A stretch of 5,011 bases of DNA from Caldifarciminota bacterium UBA3073 (GTDB lineage Bacteria; Hydrothermota; UBA3073), in contig DFBT01000037.1 in assembly GCA_002366725.1 (NCBI GenBank), positions 1-5,011 of the forward strand, read 5' to 3'. Below the pieces are notes generated by a model that worked only from the letters and a program-made list of their open reading frames with translations, was not told the DNA's origin and did not search any database. Shown one piece after another: positions 1-4,874 of the stretch. Each line of letters starts with the position of its first letter. Within the stretch, counting starts at the first letter, position 1. Made by a program: the position numbers and the translations under genes.

Positions 1-32
1 TGACGGCAGTCAGGAATCAAAATTCAAAAATT

Positions 33-59
33 CTCTGAGTCCTCTGCGTACTCTGCGGT
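33..59. repeat. Three 9-bp CTCTG units
   Basis: Three successive 9-base units begin with CTCTG: CTCTGAGTC, CTCTGCGTA and CTCTGCGGT. The last unit's CTCTGCGGTT recurs exactly at 398-407, at the other end of the same gene-free region. From general experience, similar CTCTGxG strings recur in spacers of many uncultivated bacterial genomes; no function is known to me. Confidence 0.6.
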
Positions 60-180
60 TTAAAAGAAGGGATAAAAAGATTGGTCCTATCTCTACGGTT
101 CCGTATCCATTCCATACAGATCCTTTGGAACGGGTCTTGAGATAAAGTAAATTTTTTAAATAAGAAAATAGTCTTTTAAG

Positions 181-246
181 AGTCTCGTACAAGTCCCTGT
201 TGAATAAGTTCTTTTAAAATAAAAAAAGTCTCGACCAGGTCTCTGT
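181..246. repeat. Imperfect 20-bp direct repeat
   Basis: AGTCTCG...AGTCCCTGT at 181-200 and AGTCTCG...GGTCTCTGT at 227-246 match at 16 of 20 positions, with 26 AT-rich bases between them. A second word, TCTTGAGAT, also occurs twice nearby (136-144 and 256-264). The copies may be remnants of an older duplication or a degenerate binding site; the similarity is weak enough that chance is possible. Confidence 0.35.
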
Positions 247-281
247 CCATATGGATCTTGAGATGGATAAGAGGTCATTCA

Positions 282-298
282 CCCCGCCAGAGGCGGGG
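282..298. repeat. GC-rich perfect hairpin
   Basis: CCCCGCC (282-288), loop AGA, GGCGGGG (292-298) form a perfect seven-pair, all-GC stem. No T-run follows on the plus strand; purines (CAGGGAGGGGAG) follow instead, so this is not a normal intrinsic terminator in that direction. On the minus strand the stem is followed by TGAATGACC, also without a T-run. A dispersed palindromic repeat is the simplest reading. Confidence 0.6.
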
Positions 299-300
299 CA

Positions 301-353
301 GGGAGGGGAGAAGGGTGAAGATAGAAGAGAGATGAGAGAGAAGGGATAGGGGA
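301..353. repeat. Polypurine tract
   Basis: Of these 53 bases, 49 are purines; the only interruptions are single T residues at 316, 322, 333 and 347. It consists of GAAGGG and AGAGAG words with no fixed period, directly downstream of the GC-rich hairpin and followed by a pyrimidine-rich stretch. Such tracts can adopt unusual helical structure, but nothing here shows a role. Confidence 0.55.
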
Positions 354-434
354 TTCCTCGCCCTTCGTTTTTCCCTCTTCGCTTTTCGCAAACTGTTCTC
401 TGCGGTTAGATTTTTGACAATACTTCAAGCATTT

Positions 435-442
435 AAAGGAGG
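435..442 (+). promoter_or_regulatory. Strong ribosome binding site for the 447 gene
   Basis: AAAGGAGG lies four bases before the ATG at 447. This decides the start: an in-frame TTG at 414 would add 11 residues translated from the ribosome binding site itself (MTILQAFKGGF) and has no such signal in front of it. Confidence 0.9.
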
Positions 443-446
443 TTTT

Positions 447-1577
447 ATGGCTCATGCATACACCCCGGGATTAAAGGTCACGGAATACACCCTGATAAGG
501 AGAGAAAGGAGACTCCCGCTAAAAGGGGATGTGCTTGCCTCCATGGGAGATGAGGTGACGGGCGACACAGTAGTTGCGAGGACCGAGCTTCCTGGAGATG
601 TCCAACCCCTCAATCTGGCGGGTCTTCTTGGCGTGGCGCCGCAGGACCTTGCGGGATACCTTTCTAAAAAACCGGGAGATAAGATACAAAAGGACGAGAC
701 CATCGCCGAGACAAAGGGCTTCTTCGGGTTGATGAAAAATCAGGTAAAATCGCCCATAAATGGTACGATAGAGAGCATATCAAATGTAACCGGGCAGGCA
801 ATACTGCGCAATCCTCCCACACCGGTCGAGGTGGACGCCTATATAGATGGGAAGGTGGTGGAGATATTCAAGGGCGAGGGCGTTACGGTTGAAACATATG
901 CCACATTTGTCCAGGGGATATTCGGCATTGGGGGAGAAGTAAAGGGTATTATAGTCCCCATTGTGGAATCTCCAAAAGACCCCATCACGATAGATATGAT
1001 AACACCTGAACTCAAGGGAAAAGTCGCGGTTGGGGGGTCCCTGGTTACGGTTGATGTAATTCGCAAGGCGGTGGATGTCGGTTGCATAGGTATAGTCTCC
1101 GGGGGGATCTGGGACTATGACCTGAGGGAGTTTCTCGGGTACGACATTGGCGTGGCGATAACGGGGTCAGAAGAAAAGGGTATAACCATTATAATAACAG
1201 AGGGCTTCGGAGAAATGCCAATGGCGGAGAAGACATTCAGACTGCTAAAAGAAAATAGCGGCAAAAAGGCATCCATAAATGGTGCAACCCAGATCAGAGC
1301 GGGCGTTATGAGACCGGAGGTCATAATACCAAAAGTGGAAACAAAAAAAACAAAAGAGGGTGACAGAGAGGACAAGCCATCAAAGGGCGTTGAGATAGGT
1401 AGCCCCGTTAGAATAATCAGGGAGCCCCATTTCGGAAATATTGGAAAGGTAACAGCCCTGCCGTCCGAATTGCAGGTCATAGAAACAGAGGCGAAGGTGA
1501 GAGTGCTCGAGGCGGAACTGGAGAACGGCGAGAGGGTGATAGTCCCAAGAGCAAATGTAGAACTAATAGAAGAGTAA
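447..1577 (+). CDS. Conserved protein of unknown function with sandwich-like and KOW-like segments
   Basis: Encodes 376 residues, with start ATG fixed by the strong ribosome binding site. I recognise it as a member of a conserved uncharacterised family but know no assigned function. Residues about 68-130 (KKPGDKIQKDETIAETKG ... VKSPINGTIESIS) have the Gly-Asp and Pro-x-x-Gly turns of a barrel-sandwich hybrid fold, as in biotinyl/lipoyl domains and the N-terminal part of RnfC. No biotin- or lipoyl-lysine motif and no cysteine clusters are visible, so it is not RnfC. Residues about 165-295 form a Gly/Ile/Val-rich alpha/beta region carrying the conserved-looking strings EFLGYDIGVAITG, TEGFGEMPMAEKTF and ASINGATQIRAG. 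A charged Lys/Glu/Asp linker (about 297-315) leads to residues 316-376, where GSPVRII...FGNIGKV resembles a KOW motif, a small nucleic-acid or protein-binding barrel. No signal peptide or membrane segment is visible, so it is probably cytosolic. It appears to be a single-gene unit. Confidence 0.88.
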   Translation: MAHAYTPGLKVTEYTLIRRERRLPLKGDVLASMGDEVTGDTVVARTELPGDVQPLNLAGLLGVAPQDLAGYLSKKPGDKIQKDETIAETKGFFGLMKNQVKSPINGTIESISNVTGQAILRNPPTPVEVDAYIDGKVVEIFKGEGVTVETYATFVQGIFGIGGEVKGIIVPIVESPKDPITIDMITPELKGKVAVGGSLVTVDVIRKAVDVGCIGIVSGGIWDYDLREFLGYDIGVAITGSEEKGITIIITEGFGEMPMAEKTFRLLKENSGKKASINGATQIRAGVMRPEVIIPKVETKKTKEGDREDKPSKGVEIGSPVRIIREPHFGNIGKVTALPSELQVIETEAKVRVLEAELENGERVIVPRANVELIEE

Positions 1578-1609
1578 TTACTGGAAATTTCAAAATCGCA
1601 AATTCTCCA

Positions 1610-1638
1610 TCCAGTTAGATGTTTACTATCTGACGGGG
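1610..1638. repeat. Imperfect hairpin repeat downstream of the 447 gene
   Basis: Arms 1610-1620 (TCCAGTTAGAT) and 1628-1638 (ATCTGACGGGG) pair over 11 positions with one mismatch and two G-T pairs around a 7-base loop. It lies 32 bases after the stop codon. No T-run follows on the plus strand, so it is a poor intrinsic terminator; its GTTAGAT...ATCTGACGGGG form resembles dispersed palindromic repeats. It may still protect the mRNA 3' end. Confidence 0.6.
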
Positions 1639-1649
1639 CAGACAAATTC

Positions 1650-1735
1650 CAATATTCAAAATCCAGGACTGTTTAGAATTTATAATTTGGAGTTTGGATA
1701 TTGTTTGTTATTTGTAATTTGGTGCCTGGGATTTG
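1650..1735. repeat. Inverted repeat running into a T/G-rich ATTTGG-word stretch
   Basis: CAATATTCAAAATCCA (1650-1665) and TGGAGTTTGGATATTG (1688-1703) are inverted copies matching at 14 of 16 positions, separated by 22 bases. The right arm continues into a T/G-rich stretch of words such as TTTGG, TTTGTTA and TTTGTAATTTGG, ending within ten bases of the pcm start codon. A TATAAT at 1681-1686 lies inside the loop and arm but has no convincing -35 partner. I read it as a dispersed intergenic repeat that occupies the place where the pcm leader should be. Confidence 0.55.
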
Positions 1736-1744
1736 TTTTACAAT

Positions 1745-2395
1745 ATGTGGAAAAAGAGGGACTTTGAAGAGCAGCGGGAATTGATGGTTAGGGCTCAGAT
1801 CATTGCCAGAGGTATAAAGGACCCACTTGTAATAGCGACAATGAAAAGGGTCCCGAGACATCTATTTGTTGGCGAGTCTCTCGTCTACGAGGCGTACGGC
1901 GATCATCCCCTCCCCATAGGAGATGGACAGACAATATCCCAGCCCTATATGGTCGCCTCTATGACAGAACTACTTGAACTCAAGGGCGGGGAAAGGGTAC
2001 TGGAGATAGGAACGGGGTCTGGCTACCAGGCTGCGGTCCTGGCAGAAATCGTGAGGGAGGTATTCACAGTTGAGCGAATAGAGTCTCTCGCCAGGAGGAC
2101 AGAGAAGATACTTGACAAACTTGGTTATAAAAATGTGTTTATATCAGTCGGGGACGGCACACTCGGATTAGCAGAACACTCACCGTACGACGCAATAATC
2201 GTGACAGCCGGTTCTCCAGATGTTCCACCCCCACTTTTTGAACAATTAAAAGAGGCGGGCAGACTGGTGATACCCATATCCGATTACTACGGTCAGACAC
2301 TCGTGAGGATGAGGAAGAAGGGTGGGAAAGAGATCAGAGAGAGACTTTATGGATGTGTTTTTGTGCCGTTGGTGGGAAAATACGGATACAGATAG
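1745..2395 (+). CDS. pcm: Protein-L-isoaspartate O-methyltransferase
   Basis: This cytosolic enzyme transfers a methyl group from S-adenosylmethionine to the side-chain carboxyl of L-isoaspartyl residues, starting repair of spontaneously damaged aspartate and asparagine sites. Its 216 residues are normal length for the family. The N-terminal FEEQRELMVRAQIIARGI and VPRHLFV (36-42) are typical. GDGQTISQPYMVA (59-71) is the family's substrate-side signature, with the conserved Ser at 65. VLEIGTGSGYQAA (85-97) is the Rossmann motif I that binds the cofactor, Glu110 in VERIE fits the ribose-binding acid, GDG (136-138) and YDAIIVTAG (148-156) are the later motifs, and LVIPI (174-178) follows. All key positions are present, so it should be active. 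I chose ATG 1745; a TTG at 1733 would add only four residues. Neither has a clear Shine-Dalgarno sequence, because a T/G-rich repeat fills the leader. The next gene is a tRNA. Confidence 0.96.
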   Translation: MWKKRDFEEQRELMVRAQIIARGIKDPLVIATMKRVPRHLFVGESLVYEAYGDHPLPIGDGQTISQPYMVASMTELLELKGGERVLEIGTGSGYQAAVLAEIVREVFTVERIESLARRTEKILDKLGYKNVFISVGDGTLGLAEHSPYDAIIVTAGSPDVPPPLFEQLKEAGRLVIPISDYYGQTLVRMRKKGGKEIRERLYGCVFVPLVGKYGYR

Positions 2396-2418
2396 CCTTC
2401 TAAAAATGACTAATCCAT

Positions 2419-2460
2419 TTACTTCTTACGCCTTACTGCTTACTTCTTACTGTTTACTAT
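2419..2460. repeat. Six 7-bp TTACTNC units upstream of the tRNA
   Basis: Six contiguous 7-base units: TTACTTC, TTACGCC, TTACTGC, TTACTTC, TTACTGT and TTACTAT, with consensus TTACTNC. The array begins 23 bases after the pcm stop and ends four bases before the tRNA. A related array of three units lies on the far side of the tRNA (2598-2618). It contains stop codons in the reverse frames and encodes nothing. Confidence 0.8.
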
Positions 2461-2464
2461 TCCC

Positions 2465-2537
2465 CGGGGGGTAGCGCAGTTGGCAGCGCGCTTGGTTCGG
2501 GACCAAGAGGTCGCCGGTTCAAATCCGGCTCCCCCGA
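2465..2537 (+). tRNA. tRNA-Pro (anticodon CGG)
   Basis: A complete cloverleaf can be drawn. The acceptor stem is CGGGGGG (2465-2471) with TCCCCCG (2530-2536), including one G-T pair. The D arm is GCGC (2474-2477) with GCGC (2486-2489) and an AGTTGGCA loop containing the conserved GG. The anticodon stem CTTGG/CCAAG encloses TTCGGGA, giving anticodon CGG at 2498-2500 and G at position 37, as expected for a proline tRNA reading CCG. The T arm is GCCGG/CCGGC around TTCAAAT. A2537 is the discriminator; CCA is not encoded and must be added after transcription. No terminator is evident downstream. The gene stands alone between two repeat arrays. Confidence 0.97.
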
Positions 2538-2546
2538 TTTATTACT

Positions 2547-2577
2547 GGTAATCAGTTATCAAGTTATCGGTAATCAG
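2547..2577. repeat. GGTAATCAG direct repeat after the tRNA
   Basis: GGTAATCAG occurs at 2547-2555 and again at 2569-2577, with two AGTTATC copies (2554-2560 and 2562-2568) between and overlapping them. It starts ten bases after the tRNA. TTACTGGTAA at its left end is a short palindrome. It looks like another short-word dispersed spacer repeat. Confidence 0.6.
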
Positions 2578-2597
2578 GTTAAAAATTCGACTTTTCT

Positions 2598-2618
2598 TTA
2601 CCGCTTACTGTCTACTGC
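2598..2618. repeat. Three 7-bp TTACTGC-type units before the glycosyltransferase
   Basis: TTACCGC, TTACTGT and CTACTGC share the 7-base period and consensus of the array at 2419-2460. The last unit ends three bases before the ATG at 2622, so the repeat occupies the position where a ribosome binding site would normally sit. Confidence 0.7.
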
Positions 2619-2621
2619 CTT

Positions 2622-3683
2622 ATGCATATCGGGATGATGAGTCTGTGGAATGCTGCCAACGGTCCCTCGATCCACGCAGAGCTCATTGGAAGGGAATGGG
2701 TGAAGACTGGACACAGATTGACCGTATTCTCTTCAGAGAGGCACCCCGATGCCAGACCCACCCTGCAGAAAGACGAGGACTTCATCATAAGACATTTCGC
2801 CGTTGATGTCATCAAACCCTTCACGAGGGCAACCGATTTCGACCCCTCTCCCCTTCTAAAAAAGGACTACGAGGTCTTTGTCGCCCAGAACCTCGAGAGA
2901 CTGCCGGCAGAAAGGCTTCTCCGGGTATTCCCGGAGATAAAAAAGAAGGCGGCAACCGTGTGTGTCGCTCACGAGGGCAAACCGCCCGAGGACCCCCTCT
3001 ATTACAAATTTTCTTGGGATGCCCTTGTATGCTTTGATGATAGATATAAGAACTTCCTGCTCAAATACTTCTCCGAGGAGCTCATTCATACAATCCCATA
3101 TCCCTATTACCCGTTTACCCCCGGTGATAAGCTCGGGGCAAGGAAGAAACTCGGACTTCCGCCGGAAGAGAAGATAGTATTCTCCTTCGGTTTCAGACCG
3201 GGCGATGTGACTCCCGTCCTGCCCAGCCTGAAACATCTCTCACAGAGATATGGTATGAGATACATCGTCGTCACCAACCCCGAGAGCGATGTAAATCTCT
3301 TAAAGGAGCTGGAAAGCGAGTATCCATTCCTGGACATCCAGGTGAGACCGCTTCCATTCGATGAGTTATATATGTACCTCCATGCATCGGATGTGCATCT
3401 CATATATCGGGAATCCTCAAAAAAGTATCCCGCAGTGCTCTCAAGCACGGTCTGCCAGACACTCGGCTCGGGATGTCCCATTCTCTTTCATGTTTCAAAC
3501 TATGTTGAGAGAGCGGGCGATGAAATCATAAAATACAAGGACTCCTCCGACCTCGAGGAGAAGCTATCCCTCATATTTGAAAATGGATTCGACACAAGCG
3601 AGATTAAAAAATTCCTCAAGACCCACGACGCAACCCGCATCGCCAACCAATTCATCGAACTGTTTGAAAAATTTTTCTCTTGA
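2622..3683 (+). CDS. GT-B fold glycosyltransferase, GT4-like
   Basis: A 353-residue protein that probably transfers a sugar from a nucleotide-sugar donor in the cytoplasm or at the inner membrane face; donor and acceptor cannot be told. The N-terminal half opens with MHIGMMSLWN, a first strand, followed by GPSIHAELIGREWVKTGH (14-31), the usual glycine-containing loop and helix of bacterial GT4 enzymes. FAVDVI and AATVCVAHEG are later strands. The C-terminal half begins near residue 177 (GLPPEEKIVFSFG) and contains YIVVTNPE (214-221), LPFDELYMYLHASDVHLIYRES (244-265, the 'who is displayed at the edge' strand-helix pair) and VCQTLGSGCPILF (277-289), the loop that normally contacts the nucleotide sugar. 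The classical EX7E pair is not clean, so GT4 membership is likely rather than proven. No membrane segment is visible. The ATG is right for the family start but has no Shine-Dalgarno sequence. It stands alone rather than in a polysaccharide cluster. Confidence 0.85.
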   Translation: MHIGMMSLWNAANGPSIHAELIGREWVKTGHRLTVFSSERHPDARPTLQKDEDFIIRHFAVDVIKPFTRATDFDPSPLLKKDYEVFVAQNLERLPAERLLRVFPEIKKKAATVCVAHEGKPPEDPLYYKFSWDALVCFDDRYKNFLLKYFSEELIHTIPYPYYPFTPGDKLGARKKLGLPPEEKIVFSFGFRPGDVTPVLPSLKHLSQRYGMRYIVVTNPESDVNLLKELESEYPFLDIQVRPLPFDELYMYLHASDVHLIYRESSKKYPAVLSSTVCQTLGSGCPILFHVSNYVERAGDEIIKYKDSSDLEEKLSLIFENGFDTSEIKKFLKTHDATRIANQFIELFEKFFS

Positions 3684-3708
3684 ATTTTCCTTCATTTAAT
3701 GGTATAAC
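3680..3708 (+). promoter_or_regulatory. Sigma70-type promoter for the 3729 remnant
   Basis: TTGAAT (3680-3685), a 17-base spacer and TATAAC (3703-3708) make a good promoter. The -35 box overlaps the glycosyltransferase stop codon (3681-3683), and an A5T5 palindrome GAAAAATTTTTC (3666-3677) immediately upstream could act as an UP-like element. A ribosome binding sequence AAAGG (3716-3720) lies eight bases before the ATG at 3729. Confidence 0.6.
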
Positions 3709-3728
3709 GACCGACAAAGGCAGGTGAA

Positions 3729-3963
3729 ATGAGGGGCGACAGAATCAAAATAACCACGGGACAACCCGGAGAGATTGCGGTTATTCTACCCTATGCACAG
3801 CATCCTGTGGATAATCCTATTCATATTAAAAAACTCACGAAGATAAAGGGACACAGATGGAATCCAGAACAAAAATGTCCGAAGGATCCGTATGGACTGG
3901 GTGTTTCCTCATTCTGATAATGTAGTAAAAAGACTCCTTACCTTGAGACGGGTTTTTTCTTGA
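3729..3963 (+). pseudogene. Frameshifted fragment of a tyrosine recombinase N-terminal domain
   Basis: The open frame from ATG 3729 reads 62 codons to 3917. Its residues 32-50 (HIKKLTKIKGHRWNPEQK) align with AIVKSIEGHRWHPDKK in the recombinase at 4058. The similarity then breaks off and resumes one frame over at 3895 as DWVFPHSDNVVKRLLTL, matching YWSFPHSGDILKKILSL, and stops at 3961-3963. Alignment of the two proteins leaves about 19 extra bases at 3876-3894, which cause the frameshift. What remains covers only the first 60-70 residues; the core-binding and catalytic domains are absent. It keeps a promoter and a good ribosome binding site, so a 62-residue peptide could still be made. I think it is a decayed paralogue and not a functional small gene. 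The N-terminal domain is discussed with the longer copy. Confidence 0.75.
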
Positions 3964-3988
3964 CTTTTTCCATTTTCTGTATTATAAT
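3960..3988 (+). promoter_or_regulatory. Near-consensus sigma70-type promoter for the recombinase
   Basis: TTGACT (3960-3965), 17 bases, then TATAAT (3983-3988): only one mismatch to the full consensus. It overlaps the end of the upstream fragment. Transcription would start near 3995, giving a leader of about 60 bases to the ATG at 4058. Apart from a short frame opening at 3993, I see nothing else in 3964-4057. Confidence 0.75.
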
Positions 3989-4057
3989 CCTTATGCATAT
4001 AGTCCCCATTGCGTGTTTTTTTACCTTCCCAACAGCATACCTGACGAGTATAAACTT

Positions 4058-4822
4058 ATGGCAAGCATAAAAATCAGTAAGGATATACAGCAAGGGAAAA
4101 TAGTGGTTACTTTTTCGTACGACCCTAAATTTGTTGCTATAGTTAAATCCATTGAGGGCCATAGATGGCACCCGGATAAAAAGTATTGGAGCTTTCCCCA
4201 CTCGGGAGATATTCTAAAAAAGATTTTGTCGCTTTTTAAGGGTGAAAATGTCGATTTAGATTCTGCCTTACAGGTTTCTTTTAATCAAGCGGTTGATAAA
4301 CGAGTGCCGAATCAGGCTCAAATCACAGATGCAGTGAATAAGGAACTCAAATTAAGAGGATATAGTCCAAAGACTCAAAAAGCATATTTGCACCATATTG
4401 AACGATACATTCGCCATTTTACAAAAGACCCAAAAGAGGTTGATGAAAAACACATCAGAGATTATATGCTTCATTTAATTGACAAGGGAAAAGTGTCGAG
4501 GGCGTATCATGATCAGGCAGTAAGTGCTATAAAATTTCTGTATGACCGTGTGTTAAATATGCCAAAAACAGTAGGCAGTCTTCCTCGTCCAAGAAAGGAG
4601 AGGAAACTTCCTATTGTTCTTAGTCGTGAAGATGTGATACGCATATTTGAGTCTGTAAATAATATCAAACATAAAGCAATTCTTATGCTGGCTTATTCTG
4701 CTGGATTAAGAGTGAGTGAAGTGGTAAAATTAAGGGTGCAGGATATTGATACGAAACGCAATATGATTTTTATAGAATATTGGTGTCAGTTCATCGTAAC
4801 TCCTTATATAGCAGGGGATTAA
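4058..4822 (+). pseudogene. Tyrosine recombinase/integrase, truncated in the catalytic domain
   Basis: The 254-residue product belongs to the phage integrase/XerCD-like family, which cuts and rejoins DNA through a tyrosine. Residues 1-60 form an extra domain, VVTFSYDPKFVAIVKSIEGHRW then HPDKKYWSFP, resembling HARP-like modules of some helicases. Residues about 88-170 (ELKLRGYSPKTQKAYLHHIERY, ISAIKFLYD-type helices) are the SAM-like core-binding domain. PIVLSREDVIRIF (185-197) opens the catalytic domain, and AYSAGLRVSEVVKLRVQDID (212-231) holds the first catalytic arginine, Arg218. After IFIE (237-240, base 4777) the normal GKGKKDR region is replaced by unrelated residues YWCQFIVTPYIAGD and a stop. 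The catalytic lysine, HxxR, second His/Trp and tyrosine are all missing, so it cannot recombine DNA. The cause is the mobile element that begins there. ATG 4058 fits the domain start; a GTG at 4013 would add 15 residues, and neither has a clear ribosome binding site. The gene is visibly richer in A and T than its upstream neighbours. Confidence 0.87.
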
Positions 4823-4838
4823 AGAGAGAATTTTTTTC

Positions 4839-4867
4839 TTGACAAAATGCAGTTTTTGTGGTATGAT
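4839..4867 (+). promoter_or_regulatory. Consensus sigma70-type promoter of the Y1 element
   Basis: TTGACA (4839-4844), a 17-base spacer and TATGAT (4862-4867) are preceded by a T-run. With initiation 7-8 bases after the -10 box, the transcript would begin at or just before the ATG at 4875, giving a leaderless or nearly leaderless mRNA. Confidence 0.8.
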
Positions 4868-4874
4868 ATACGAT

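Larger units (their letters stand above)
1..446. other. Gene-free repeat-rich leader region
   Basis: I find no supportable gene in these 446 bases. The only sizeable open frame, on the minus strand at 10-192, has no ribosome binding site and its N-distal part is a translation of the CTCTG-type repeat, so I treat it as noise. The region contains a 9-bp-period repeat at its start, an AT-rich middle with a weak direct repeat, a perfect GC-rich hairpin, a polypurine tract and then a pyrimidine-rich stretch (about 354-390) running up to the ribosome binding site of the next gene. No convincing -35/-10 pair with normal spacing was found for the downstream gene, so its promoter is unidentified. Confidence 0.7.

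Noticed and set aside
10..192. Minus-strand open frame of 60 residues
   Set aside because: No ribosome binding site, no recognisable domain, and part of it is the CTCTG repeat read backwards; most likely noise.
414..446. TTG start at 414 for the first gene, and TTGACA at 414-419 as a -35 box
   Set aside because: The extra codons are the ribosome binding site read as protein, and no -10 box lies at the required distance (the spot holds AGGAGG).
1115..1645. Long minus-strand open frame opposite the 447 gene
   Set aside because: Serine/threonine-rich composition and position exactly opposite a well-supported gene mark it as a shadow frame; same for those at 839-1087, 2856-3236 and 3107-3481.
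2465..2537. tRNA-Pro as the integration site of the recombinases
   Set aside because: No copy of the tRNA 3' end recurs downstream in the window, and the recombinase remnants lie more than 1 kb away beyond an unrelated glycosyltransferase.
2419..2577. Short regularly spaced repeats as a CRISPR array
   Set aside because: Units are 7-9 bases, contiguous or overlapping, with no unique spacers of 30-40 bases.
3666..3677. GAAAAATTTTTC as a terminator of the glycosyltransferase
   Set aside because: It is an AT-only palindrome with no loop and lies inside the coding sequence before the stop codon; an A-tract upstream of the promoter is more plausible.
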